Shown here piece by piece: positions 52,934 to 64,000 of a DNA stretch of 64,000 bases (position 1 is the first letter of the stretch; the number at the start of each line of letters is the position of its first letter). A model generated the notes under the pieces. The model saw nothing but the letters and a program-made list of their open reading frames with translations. It was not told the origin of the DNA and did no database searches. The position numbers and the translations under genes are program-made. Location: contig CM018038.1 in NCBI GenBank assembly GCA_008638375.1, positions 35,870,597-35,934,596 of the forward strand. Reading direction: 5' to 3'. This DNA is from Nyssa sinensis (Eukaryota; Streptophyta; Magnoliopsida; Cornales; Nyssaceae).

Positions 52934-54582
52934 CTGCAAAACAAAATACAGCTTTACTATTTTCATTGCTTTGGGTTATTGATGAACTTGCATCAGCAAA
53001 CAGATTTTTCTTTGGGTTACAGGAGGAAACAGAAACCATTCATTCCAATTATTTACTTGTTTTCTTTTTAATTTTTTTTCACGCTTTTACCTGTTTAAAA
53101 GAATTCCGTAATAATATTATTTGGTGATTATTTTATTGATAAGAGAGAGACATTAGAATTTATCTTTCTTTCTTTTTTTGCTACTGTCTATTCTGTAACT
53201 AATTGTTTAGGAACTATTTTGGAAATAGTTGGGCTCTTCTTGTGAATTTACCTTCTATAACTTTTCCCTCTAATGCAGAGAACAAGTTTCAGACCTAATC
53301 CGAGATGTTATTTTCTAACCTTTTCCATGTATTTTAAAAATATTTTTTCTAAAAGTTCAAAACTAAACAAAAATGTCTTTTCATTTCCTTCAATTATTTT
53401 TCTCTTATTTTCCTGTGAAACAAATAGAGTCTAACCTATTATGTGACATTTTCCAGTTTCTATATTTGATAAATCAATGCTAAGCCTAAGCTATAGGCAA
53501 GGTCCAACAAACACATTTCCGTTTTTCAATGAACCAAAACAAAACACAAATGCGAAACTGAGATTTACATTTTTCTATGAAAATAAAGATTTCTATTGAG
53601 ACATACCAAAAATGGTGATTGAAACGGTAAAAAAAATTCTTGTGTCGCCAAGAATTCCATAAATTAGTACAATGTAGTATCATTTTTTTTTTAAAAAATG
53701 AAGGATAAAATTAAAGGAAAAAATAAAGGATAAGATTAAAGGATTAAATAATTAAAACCCAAAAATAAAAGAAGATATCTCTCTCTTGTAAATAAGGAGA
53801 AATAGAGGTAGTGGAAATGAGGAGGTAAGTAAACAATTCAATTTACTACTAATTATAATAACTTTTTCCATTTGTTTTATTTAAAATTTAATTTTATGTG
53901 TACTTTGTGTCAAATTGTCTACTTTGCATATCTTACATAGTACATATCTATTATTTTATCTTGTTGCATTCAATTATAATAATTTCATGACTTATGAAAA
54001 ATTATAAATAATTTCATATTACTTAAAAAAATAGTTTCAAAACCTTTCATATTTGTTTTTTAATAGTAAAGAATTATTGGTATTAGTGACAAATTCATAT
54101 TTATGTTATTTCATAATTCCACCCCAGTATCCTCTTGCACGGATGGATAAGAAAGCCTAAAACATTTCTGATTATTATTATTGTTGTTATTGTTGTTGTG
54201 GTGGTGGTGGTGGTTGTGGTTTTACACACCCACTTTGTCCCATTTGAAACTTAAACCCTCCGCCTTCTTTTTGGGAGGTAGAGGAGATACCATTCAATCT
54301 AACACTTGGTAGTCTTCCAATTATTCAATTTCCCATAACTGATCCACATAATGTTTTGCAACATTTTTGAACAAAAATGTGAGGATTTTATTTTAATAAA
54401 TGTAAATTGTATCATCATCTACAATGAGAACATTATAGATTACTTTAATATCATCAAAAGCTAACCTCTTTTGATCCAGATGTCTCAAGGAGCAACCTTG
54501 TTCGTGGAGACCCTGTTCCTACATTTTGAAGGATGTAAGGGAGCTCCAATTCACAAAGTGCTTCACGCACAATCCGAGCATA
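52835..54582 (-). CDS. Thioredoxin-fold / GST N-terminal-like family protein, last two exons only
   Basis: Two exons on the - strand form a C-terminal thioredoxin/GST-N-type fold. The upstream exon, 54582-54466, has AG before it and GT after it and encodes 39 residues from YARIVREALCELELPYIL to LETSGSKE. The terminal exon, 52933-52835, encodes VPYIIDPNTGTQIGDYKKIL to a TAG at 52837-52835. Both are phase 0. From memory this is the C-terminal half of plant plastid-type proteins resembling Arabidopsis At4g10000 and At5g03880, which have two glutaredoxin/GST-like halves. The VPxxxDPNTG segment is the cis-proline loop of such folds. Earlier exons were not found up to 64000, so the next intron exceeds 9 kb. 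The gene converges on QTRT2, with about 3.8 kb between their stop codons. The biochemical function is not known to me. Confidence 0.82.
52934..54465 (-). other. Intron of the thioredoxin-fold family gene
   Basis: It holds an AT-rich segment related to the interior of the hAT-like insert at 10072, and a TTG/TGG microsatellite near 54176-54221. Otherwise nothing was recognised. Confidence 0.7.
53500..54000. repeat. Diverged relative of the hAT-like insert at 10072
   Basis: It shares TACTAATTATAATA, a TTTGTGTCAAATTGTCTA-like word and ATATCTTACATAGTACATAT with 10410-10530, in the same order and spacing. Termini are not recognisable. Confidence 0.55.
54466..54582 (-). CDS. Thioredoxin-fold family gene, penultimate exon
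   Basis: This 117 bp exon in phase 0 has its acceptor in + strand bases 54583-54584 and its donor in 54464-54465. All 39 codons are open. Confidence 0.83.
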
Positions 54583-55048
54583 CTGAGAAGGAAGAAATGG
54601 TAAAGAAGAGAAACATATTATTTACAATGCAAAAATGCTATGTAATTACAAGTTATGAAGTAAACATAGAAAAAAAGTTTGAAGGTTTTTTGAGGATCTT
54701 TTAATTTTGTCATTTTACAATCATTGGAGTACTTTATTTAGAATTGCTCAATAAACAAGTCCTGGTACAGTATGATATGAATTGGACTAGACGGGATTTA
54801 GATTCTAAACTGGTTTGCTAGAACACTTACGATTATTATTATGTAATCTATCTATTATATTATGCAAGAAGATTAGAACAATGCAATTGCCCCGGGGGGG
54901 GCGGGTTGCTTGCTTTGTTACATTTTTCTACTAAGCAAGGTCAAAAATGGGAAACATCATGGGCCTTCCTTACAAAATTTTATCAAAGGAGGAAAAATCT
55001 CAAAGTGCCTAATAATATTGGTGCCACAAATTGTCCAAGATTGTGGAT

Positions 55049-55354
55049 TGTATTAAATCACCAACTCATCTAAAAGCTTAAGCTATTAGAGAATGAATTG
55101 TATATCAAACTCTTAACACTTCCCCTCACATGTGACCCTGAACTAGCAAGTGGAAAGACAAACCACACACAAACACGAAACAGAACAAATTACAATTTTG
55201 CACAAACAAACTAAACAGAGAATAAATGCAAATGGAGAGACTTGAATTCAAGACCTCTCATAACCAAGGCTCTGATATCACGTTAAACTACTAACTCATC
55301 CAAAAGTTTAAGTTATTAGAGATTGAGCCAATAATGTATATCAAGCTCTCAACA
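55049..55354 (-). mobile_element. SMART/TRIM-type miniature LTR element (copy c)
   Basis: LTRs are 55049-55118 and 55281-55354; both carry a CTCATC, AAAAG, TTAAG, TATTAGAGA series and end AACA. On the - strand the primer site reads TGATATCAGAGCC right after the 5' LTR, and TGAGGGGAAG precedes the 3' LTR. It lies within the intron of the - strand thioredoxin-fold gene, so it is sense to that gene. No target duplication is evident. Confidence 0.8.
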
Positions 55355-55976
55355 GATAGTATACCTAATGTCAGTAGAGCAAATAGTAACTCATTCAGTT
55401 TAAGGCTAGTGAACAAATGATGGCGTCGGTGGGTGTGGACTAACTTCCCATGGAAATGGAATTATTTTGTTTCGACTTCCATAATGTCTGAAGTCATGCC
55501 CCATGATAGAGCCATCAAAAACAGGTAGTTGTCAACATGAATGAAGAATAAAAACTAAATGACATTATTTCATGAAACCTAACAATGATCATTAACATGC
55601 AATGAAAGCTAGAATCATTTCAGTTACTATGATAAGAAAAAGGTAATTCAATTGATATGATATGGTAAAAGCAATAGGATGGCCTCCTTTCAGTGGGTTA
55701 TCCAAGCATTTCCTTAGTTCTACAATATATGTTGAAAGTAATTGAATGGTCTCATTTCAATAGAATGTCCAAACGTTTCCTTACTTCTAAAAGGGACATT
55801 TTTTTTTGGTATGTATGTGTTTTTCATTTATGTTCCTCTAGATTGCACATGTTCCCTTCTAGTACACTTTCGGCAAATTTGGTGCCACCTAAGAAGTACG
55901 GCTATGACATGACAAGGACACACGGACATGACATTTCTCAAAAAAGTAGGACACGCATAAGTTAGGGATACGTTGA

Positions 55977-55999
55977 ATATATATATATATATATATATT
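55977..55999. repeat. (TA)n microsatellite
   Basis: A TA run of about 22 bp. Confidence 0.85.
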
Positions 56000-57169
56000 A
56001 TTTTTTATATCACCATATAATGAAAACCCAATAATTAAAATTGATATAAAAACACACAAATCACAAAACATATTATTAAGATATTAAACTAACAAAGTCA
56101 TTAAATAAAAATTCAAGAACTTCATTTAATCATTAACATCCATGATTCAAGTTCCAAAACAAATTAACTAACTATTACATAGAACATATATATGCATATA
56201 TATAACAACGAAAAACCGAAGAGAAGGGGAGAAAAAGAAGGAAAATATGCACAAAAAACAAAAACAAAAAAGGTGTCCAAAACGTGTTTATAACATGTCC
56301 GAAATTCAGAAAAAATAAAAACTTTCGACACTCCTTTTTCGCATGTCCAACACGTGTCTGGGAAGTGTCCAACACGAACATGTGAGCTAAAATAGAGTAT
56401 CCATGCTTCTTAGGGGGCCACAAACTTGACCTTGTGTTCATTTATTAGGATACATGAAATGTTAAGATTAAATAGAGATCAACTCCAAGTTTGCACTATT
56501 AGAGTAGAGAAACAAGAGAGAGAGAGAGAAATAACACAATCACAACCCATAGAACATACTGTGAGAGTATATCATTATTGTTAACTAGGGACATTTTTGT
56601 CTTTTGGGTAGTTTAGGGTTTTCTTTGTCTATATATATTGTTGAAATCTTGTTTTGTTTAATAATATACAAGTATTATTTGCAGCCTTTTCTTCTTAGAA
56701 AAGTTACATGGTACCAGAGCCTCCTCTTCTCATACATTGCAACCACTAAAGCCACAGCCAGTGTTGCACCACTCTCGCCACTGCACCTCTCTTCTTGACA
56801 CATCTCTCTCTCTCTCTCTGTTCTATTGCACCTTCCTCGATCTCGATCTAATTCTTGTTTTGATATTTTTTATAAAAAATTCATTCTTTATTAGTACCTT
56901 CATGCTACTATTCATCGACACCGTCCATGCCACTATTCATCAAAATTGTGCACTTGGCTCTTAGAGATCAGTTTGACCCTCTTCATGGTGTTGTCCTGCA
57001 TCGCACACCACAACCCACTATCGATGGAGCTATTCGGGAACTTATTGCTAAAGAGACTCGATTTAAGGTGTTTTTCCTTCTCAGTCAGTGTTTGCCACTC
57101 CTATTACACAACTTTTGTTGTTGCTTACTCCCTTTAACACACATCTCACATAGGTTACTGAAAAAACAG

Positions 57170-57897
57170 AACAACATGTTGACATTAATGAATGCAGCTT
57201 TTGTCATAAAAAAGGACACTGGAAGGTTTCTTGTCCCAAACTTTAGAAAGGACATTCTTCTCAGCTTACTCAATTTTATTTTTCTCAGATTTTTGTTCAC
57301 CCTCATAAAGAAATGGCAACTCCAACATCTAATCCCAACAATGTCTCTCCTAGTACTATTTAGTCCATGATTGAACTACTGTACTCTATGCTTGCTACTT
57401 CCACTATAGATCAGTCTCATGCCTCTACTATGTCCACTAGTTATTCATGTTTGACAAGTTCGAATATATTAGGTATATCATCTTCTACTTGGGTATTTGA
57501 TTCAGGTTCTTCTCATCATATAACTTTTGACCTATCTTTCCTCATAAATTTTGCCTCTCCATATTCTCCTATATTTTTTGTTGCTGCCAATGGTTCTCTG
57601 ATGCATGTTGTTTTTCCTTCTTTGTCTTCTTCTCTTTCTATCCATAATGTTTTTTATGTTCTACAATTGCCTATTAGTTTATTGTCAATGAGTCAAGTCT
57701 CTGATTCAGGTCTTGATGTTGTGTTTTCTTCTTTTGATTGTGTTGTTGAACATCAGAAGTCCAAGAAGCAGATTGGGACTGAGCGTAGAGCTGGTGACTT
57801 ATACAATCTAGAGAATTTATATATTCATGTGGAGTCGAGTTCTTCAGTGTTGTCTTCTTTTTGTCCGAATAATAGTTCATCTCAGTTTTATTTATGA
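57170..57897 (+). pseudogene. Copia zinc knuckle and protease
   Basis: A knuckle CSFCHKKGHWKVSCPK lies near 57195-57242 in one frame. The protease with WVFDSGSSHHITFDLSFL is in the frame at 57367-57897, which stays open for 176 codons and runs into the GAG-pre-integrase region. Confidence 0.85.
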
Positions 57898-57954
57898 CAT
57901 TTCAGGTTAAGTCATTTCTAGTGAGCGTCTAAAAGTTAAGTTTCTTCTAGTATT

Positions 57955-58660
57955 TTGGGTAATGTACATCTAAGTGACATCTCTACTTGTAGTGGATGTA
58001 AACTTGCCAAGAAGTCTTCTTTACCTTTTAATAAAAGTACTTTTTCTACTTCTCTTTTTCTCTTGTTTATGCCGATGTATAGGAAGGACCCTTCTCCAAT
58101 TTCCACCAAAGTTGTCTCTATGTATTATGCTTTTAATGACTATAGTCGCTATTGTTACGTATATATAAGGACACATAAATCTGATTCTTTCAAATTTATA
58201 GAAACTTTTATTCCATGGTTCAAACTTAGTTTTCAACTAACATAAAAGTTCTTCGTTCCAATTTGGGTGGGGATGTGTTGAAAGATTTCACCAATTACCT
58301 AAATGCATCTACGACTATACATCAATCATCTTGCTCAGGACTCCTAAACAAGATGATATTTTTGGGCGTAAGCGCACATATTCTTGAAATTGCTCGTGCT
58401 CTTCTTCTTTCTTCTGCTACTCCATATATTTTTCAGGGTGAAGTCGTGTCTACAACAATTTATCTTTTAAATCATACACCCAAACTGCTCCAATCAGGGG
58501 CTTCTCCATATGAAAAGTTATTTGAAAAATCTCCTAATTACTCTCTTAAACGTGTCTTTGGTTTTGTCTGTTTTGTTCTCCCTAAGCATGAGAGAAATAA
58601 GCACAATATTTGTTCTGTTTTATGTATGTTTTTAAGGTATACAATCAATTAGAAGGGATA
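57955..58660 (+). pseudogene. Copia integrase remnant
   Basis: The zinc-site end STCSGCKLAKKSSLPF is near 57980-58030, the core has YYAFNDYSRYCYVYI near 58120-58170, and the next frame reads EVVSTTIYLLNHTPK and YEKLFEKSPNYSLKRVFG to 58567. Frames differ between these blocks. Confidence 0.85.
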
Positions 58661-59109
58661 TCGGTGTTCTGATCTTGTGTCTAAAAAAATTGTATGTCTC
58701 TTGCATTTTTTGGGCAATTTCCATAATTCACCATTCCTTCTAAGGTAGCTCTTGTCCCTAAAGATGAATTTATGCATATTGGTCCTTTTCCTCTTGATGA
58801 GTCTTGTGACGAGTTCATCTCTTCTCTTCACGTTCCTAATCTCCCCTCTTCAGTTAATGCTTCTTTTTCGACCCCCATCTCGTTCTTTAGTTCTCCCTTC
58901 TTATCCTCTAGTCTATTCTTATAGGCAGCATCGCCTTTCACCTTATGTGCTTATCAGTTCTGTCAAACCCAATTCTACACCTATGAACGTCATCCACCTA
59001 TAAGACTTGGTTTTGCTGATACTTTTTTTTTCCCTAATCACACTTTTCTGACTTCTTGTCATTCTTATTTTGAACCTCAATTTTATAAGGAGTCTTGTAC
59101 CGATCCTAA

Positions 59110-60110
59110 TTGGATAATGTAATGCAAGATGAATTGGCAACTCTTCATAAGGCTAGTATTTGGTATTTAGTTCCTTTGTCTGTCATAAAAATGGTGTTGG
59201 TTACAAATGGGTTTACAAGGTTTAAAACTCATCTTGATGGTTCCCTTGAGCGTTATAAATCTCGATTAGTGGTGAAAGTGTTTTCTCAGGAATATGGTGT
59301 TGACTAGGAGGAAATATTTGCTCCTATTGCTAAAATGACCACTGTTTATACTTTAATTTGTGTAGCTATAATTCATCAGTGGCCTCTGTTTCAAATGGAA
59401 GTTAAAAATTCATTTTTGAAAGAGTATCTCAATGAATAGGTTTATTTGCATCAACCGAAGAATAGAAAAGATTCTTCAACAGTCCTAGTCTTCCTCCTCC
59501 CTCTAGTCATGTTTGTCGCTTGTGTAGCACTCTTTATGGACTAAAGCAAGCCCCTCAAGCCTAGTATGAACGTTTTCAATACGTTGTTGATCAGATTGGT
59601 TTTGTTTTATAGTTCTCGTGATCTTGATCTCTGTGTTCATCGTTCTACCCATGGCTTGGTTATTCTCTTATTGTATGTGGATGATGTGATTATCACTGGT
59701 CCTGATACTTGACGAAATGGAGCGACAACTTTTATTTGAGTTTGAGATGAAGAATTTGGGTCCTTTGCGTTTTTTGGGTATTGAGGTTAGTTCTTCTTTT
59801 AAAGGCCATCTTTTATCTCAATCTAAGTATACTAATGAGTTTATTCATCAGGCTCGATTGTTAATTATAAGATAGTTGATACTCCCATCAAGTTGCATGC
59901 CAAATTTTCAAGTTCTAATGGTGTTCCTCTTGATGATCATACATTGTATTGTGAACTTGTAGGTCGTTTGATTTATCTTACTGTTACTCGCCCAAATATT
60001 GCATATGTTGTTCATACTTTTAGTCAGTTTCTATTTCTATTTGCTCCTCCAACTACTCATTGGGTTGCATTACTTCGTATCTTTTGGTACATACAAGGCC
60101 CCCTAAAAAA
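59110..60110 (+). pseudogene. Copia reverse transcriptase remnant
   Basis: It shows RYKSRLVVKVFSQEYGVD to 59307, then APIAKMTT, an LYGLKQAPQA block near 59535-59565 and LLYVDDVIITG near 59670-59700. A later block, LVGRLIYLTVTRPNIAYVV, is near 59950-60012. In-frame stops are frequent. Confidence 0.87.
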
Positions 60111-60713
60111 TTCCCCTATTTCTCTCACACCACACACACCAAGAAAGTCATAGTGATGCCATCCTCCCTACTCTTCTCAAATCCCTTCTCACTTGCCCCT
60201 AACTTGACATCGAAAGGAAAGCCCTAATCGACTCCAACATAATCCATGTACAACCAAAAGACGAGAGAAGGAGGCTCCACATGTCTCCAACTACCAAACA
60301 GTGAAGGAAGAAATAGTCAGCTATCTCCTTTGTATCTTTACAGATGCAATACCTACTAGCTAACCTAAACCCTCTCTTCTGGAAATTATTCAAAGTCAAT
60401 ATTGCATCTGAAGCCATGGCCAAAGCAAAAAATGTTACCTTCACAAGGACCCTGAAGCACCATATAATCTTCCAAGGAAAGTCAAATCCCCCTTCCTCTC
60501 CATCACTATGTAAAATAATTTAACTGAGAACTCCTTAGAACTATTCAACCTACACTTTGTCGTGTCTTCCTTCCCTCTTAGTAGAGAAGAGTGCTAAAGA
60601 TCACCAACCTCCAATTCCTAGTCATGGAAATTCCTTTTGAATATTGGTTCCAATGCCACAACATCCCCCAACCAAGCCATACAATCTAACACAAAAGCAT
60701 CCATATTCGTAGA

Positions 60714-60846
60714 AAATAGTCTAGTGAGACGGTAGAATGGTGTCAGGCCCACTGTTATTTGAGTATCACTGTGGGACCCAGGGGGGCTCACAAAATAAAC
60801 AAATCACAATGGGGTAGCATCATGATACCGTCCCACTGGACTTTAT
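60714..60846. mobile_element. Small MITE-like insert in the LINE
   Basis: AGTCTAGTGAGACGGTA at the left matches AGTCCAGTGGGACGGTA read from the right, so it has inverted repeats of about 20 bp around a 95 bp core. No convincing target duplication was seen, so the class is open. Confidence 0.65.
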
Positions 60847-61096
60847 TCCCCTATATGACGCTACACAAAACAACTTAGGGAATTGATCCTAGAAAGTATC
60901 ATCCCTACACCAAGAATCCCTCCAGATTTTCACCCTTGTGCCATCTCCAACCTCAAAGTTGATAAAGTGAGAAAAAAAATCTTCCTATCCTTTCCTAATG
61001 AATTTTCACAAGGGTAACCACTTAGTAACCCATTGCACCCATATTTAATTGCTAAAACATTCCATTCGGTGCTTCTCTCTACAAAAAACTCCAAAT

Positions 61097-62106
61097 AGTG
61101 GCGGATTCAAGGGTAGGCAAGTGGCGGCCACGCCCCCCCCCCCCCTAAGTTTTCAATTTTTTTTGCTTTCCACAAAAGTTTTAAAAATAATTTTCAGGTT
61201 TTATAAGTATTGGTCCCCCTCAAAATTTTATTATTTTTACTAGGCCCCTCTAATGAATAAAATTGGGTTCAACTTATAAATATAATTATTTTTTAAAACA
61301 ATAGTAGAATAAAGAGAATCATTATCACGTAAAAATACGGACTGAGATAAAGTGAGATTGATACTCTCTTTCATTAAATCTGTCACGTAGGAATTAAGAT
61401 GGGCTTTAGGTTTCTAAACAATTGAACAAAGGGAAAAGTATGGAAAGAGGCAAGTAGGGTAACGACTCTCTCTCTCTCTCTCATTGTGAAACCCGAGCTC
61501 CTGCAAATAATTTTTCTACGATTAAAGCCTGTATTTATCTACTAGTGCACCTCAATGGCCTCATGTAAGTCTATTTTTATATCTCTTTATCTCTATATAT
61601 AAATACAACAACATATATAAACACGCATTTGTATAATTTTTATACAGCACCTAGCAACAACTTTTATTTAACAATATATTGTTCTTTAATCTAAGGGATT
61701 ACTTCATTGTGATTTGTCAAATTAAATGGGTGATAAAATTTTAGGAGCATAATGATTAGTACAATTGTGCTTTGTACTACTACTTTACTAGTATTTTCAA
61801 TCTTATGTTGTTGTGTATTGTAAGATGATTTCTATTGCATTAAAGAGCATTGAGTACAACTTAAAATGTTTAATTTTGAATTATAAATTGGGTGAAAGAA
61901 GTGCTTTTTTTTTTTTTTTTTTGCATAAAGTAAATCCATGTGAAAAAAAAGATAGAGATGTAATTGTCTTTTGATGTCTGTTTTTGCTAATGACCAATGT
62001 TAATATTAACCGGGTGAAATTATAGCTTTAATGGCACTTTCTTGACCTATCTTTTTTTATACATATACTTTGGCCCCCCCTAGTTATAAATCTTGGATCC
62101 GCCACT
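61097..62106. mobile_element. 1-kb terminal-inverted-repeat element with C-runs at both ends, nested in the LINE
   Basis: AGTGGCGGATTCAAG at the left matches AGTGGCGGATCCAAG from the right. CCAAA lies on both sides (61091-61095 and 62107-62111), and the shared flank can be read as ACTCCAAA if the termini are moved. Runs of 14 C near 61132 and 7 C near 62074 lie inside each end. No transposase is present. LINE sequence continues on both sides, which confirms insertion. Confidence 0.72.
61905..61922. repeat. Poly-T tract
   Basis: About 18 T inside the element at 61097. Confidence 0.85.
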
Positions 62107-62350
62107 CCAAAGACACTTCCCTAGAAGAGCCTTAATAAATACCTGCAAATCCTTTATTCCCAACCCTCCCTCAAAACGTCGGCATTATAGCTTTGTCCCA
62201 ACTGACTAAGTGAATTTTCCTTTCCTCCTCAATACCCCAACAAGAAATCTCTCATCATTTTGTCCAACCTCTTTACCACCTCCATTGGCATGTTAAATAA
62301 AGACATATAATAAGTGGAAAGCTTGGTGAGGATGTCCACATTGTCTGTAG

Positions 62351-64000
62351 CCTTACGGTGCTAGAGAGAAATCAATTCAGTATTGTAATACACTAGATCT
62401 TATTATTGTCATTACCTTCTATTGCCATATGTGAATTCACTCTAAAGAATGATAAAGCAATATGGATTAGAGTTTGTCTTATGCAAAATTATGTAATTCA
62501 AAGTATATAATAAGTTTATGAGTAGTAAGAAAGGCAACAATCAAAGTCCCCTAGTAGGACTAAATTAGGAACAAACTGATGTTTCTAGTATGCTTTTAAA
62601 ATGATTATTGAGTTAAAACAAGTTCAATTATGTTAAGTCTCAGTTGTAGGGTTAAGCATAATTAGAACATACATAACTAACTTAACCTAGTTTGTGATAA
62701 GTTATTGAAATGGTTATCTCTAAGCTAATTATGTTTGATTGGCAACCCTAATGCAAAATGGGTTTCACTTAGGCAAAGGTAAGACAGACAAAAAGTCACA
62801 TGGGTATGGGACCCACAAATTTGGAAGATATACAATTGTCTACATGTGTGCATATATATAATTAATTCATATAAAAAGGAATAAACATCAGATTATGAGA
62901 AGAGAGAGTCTAGGCTCAATAAGAGCAAGACACCTCAAATGTGTGAAGATGCATAAAGTGATACCTAGCCCACGTATAGATACGAGTTTTTATCTATTAT
63001 TTCTTGCAAAATAAGTAGTAAAGACAAGCAAGGAGCTCACTAAAGGGGCTGGACAAAATTATAGACAAGAGAGAAAGTTAGAGAATACAAGGGAAAAAGA
63101 AAGAACGTCAAGGAAAACTAACCTAGACTTTGGATTCTTGAACAATCAAGATGTGAATTCTTACCCTAAACTCTTACTCTTTCATTTAATCAGAAAAGAA
63201 ACACTCAAAAATGACTAAGAATTGAGAGTATAGCGAGAATTGAATGAAACTCTAAAGAAGTCTTGAAATCCTAACAAGTTTGGCATGGAAAAATAGCTAC
63301 ATGGATACAAGAAACATATGTGATTTAGAAGAATAAATCATGATTAATTGGTGTCGCTAATATCTAAATATAGGTTGATTATTAAGGAAAAACATTGATC
63401 ATGAAATAAATTATGATTAAACTCATTGGTTAATGATTAATGGAGCTAAAACAACCACTAACTCAGCCTAGATGATAATTAGCATGATTAGATTATCAAA
63501 GCATCTTAAATATGGGAAGTAAGAAGGGAAAATTCTGTTGGGGTTTCATGTAAAATGCATTAATTGAAGTTAGTTAATTAAGTCAAATAGTGTTGAGAAA
63601 GCTCAAAATAAGTGGTAAATTAAACCATAATAAGAAGTTGAAGATGTAACATAAAATAGGACTAATTGGGGATGATATTTGTTGTCCTAGAAGTACATAA
63701 GGGATGTAAGATTTATAATGAGATCCTGATGGAAGTGAGATAAGATTAGACAACATTAGGACATAATGGAGTTCATTAGAATCTAGTATTAGTCAATGTG
63801 AACGTTAACGAGACAAGAATTGTTGAATAAGATCACATTGAGTTAAAGTGTGAATGTGATGTGTATAATATATATGTAGGGTCATTGGAAGAAGAAAGGA
63901 GTTAAAGAAGTGCATTGAGGCACAAGGTGAGTAATCTAGTATTCTGAAGTGGTGCCTTTTAAATGCTTTGATAATAGAATATGGCTTGAATAAAGAAATT
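62351..64000. other. Unassigned AT-rich sequence, probably intron of the - strand gene
   Basis: No long frame, terminal repeat or recognisable exon was seen on either strand. I looked for an upstream exon of the thioredoxin-fold gene ending in an NNP-type junction and found none. Confidence 0.5.

Larger units (their letters stand above)
56560..60110 (+). mobile_element. Copia LTR retrotransposon, 3' end lost
   Basis: A short 5' LTR of 149 bp (56560-56708, TGTGAGAG start, GTTACA end) is followed directly by TGGTACCAGAGC (56709-56720). Domains in order are a gag zinc knuckle, protease, GAG-pre-integrase, integrase and RT. The sequence breaks off near 60110 at the start of RNase H, where LINE sequence in the other orientation begins. 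Stops and frameshifts affect all domains. It belongs to a different Copia family from the pair at 18923 and 24872. Confidence 0.88.
60170..62350 (-). mobile_element. L1-type LINE remnant, antisense, interrupted twice
   Basis: On the - strand, 62330-62115 reads LSTYYMSLFNMP, KIHLVSWDKA and GGLGIKDLQVFIKALLGK, the RT thumb region. After a DNA element (61097-62106) the line resumes; 60960-60880 reads [17 protein letters not shown]. 60444-60199 has FQKRGFRLASRYCICKDTKE and the zf-RVT HCLVVGDMWSLL. Many stops occur. Its low-coordinate edge touches the broken Copia element. Confidence 0.8.

Noticed and set aside
57367..57897. 176-codon open frame as a host aspartic protease
   Set aside because: It lies between a Copia zinc knuckle and integrase, and has the Copia-type FDSGSSHH context behind a primer-binding site.
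60893..61020. Possible exon of the - strand thioredoxin-fold gene
   Set aside because: The reading matches LINE sequence (VKIWRDSWC) and lies within a LINE remnant.

Overview
The window looks like nuclear DNA of a land plant, probably a woody flowering plant. It is AT-rich, has GT-AG introns of up to 23 kb, and is crowded with plant-type Copia elements, LINEs, hAT and Mutator-like DNA transposons and miniature LTR elements. I cannot name the species. I see no bacterial or organellar features, rRNA, tRNA or CRISPR array.

Two host genes can be supported, placed tail to tail. The first, on the + strand, is the plant homologue of QTRT2, the accessory subunit of queuine tRNA-ribosyltransferase. 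Nine exons between 1362 and 49046 give about 1 kb of coding sequence spread over almost 48 kb. The N-terminal part (roughly 70 residues) lies upstream of the window. The second, on the - strand, shows only its last two exons (52835-52933 and 54466-54582). It belongs to a thioredoxin-fold/GST-N-like family, and its earlier exons lie beyond position 64000.

Almost everything else is repeats inside introns. Region by region: 1-1361 is an intron with a hAT-family fragment. 1802-7646 (intron after exon 2) holds a SMART/TRIM-type mini LTR element and a LINE fragment. 7741-30657 (22.9 kb intron) holds a Pack-MULE-like element carrying a decayed DnaJ/JJJ1-like fragment, a Copia 3' end, AT-rich tandem repeats, a GC-richer stretch of unknown origin, and two related Copia elements in opposite orientation, one containing a mini LTR element with a perfect target duplication. 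30729-37558 holds a third decayed Copia element, antisense, with internal tandem duplications. 38355-48710 holds two long TG...CA units with perfect 5-bp duplications, probably solo LTRs of Ty3/gypsy type, and two hAT MITEs with perfect 8-bp duplications. Beyond the QTRT2 stop codon there is a non-autonomous hAT element that seems to keep a promoter and first exon (50407-52133), another mini LTR element, a fourth Copia element (56560-60110), and an antisense LINE interrupted by two small DNA elements (60170-62350). The last 1.6 kb shows nothing I recognise.

No operon-like system is present. The main interest is how one housekeeping gene tolerates this load, together with several clean insertion structures that can be verified from terminal repeats and target duplications.
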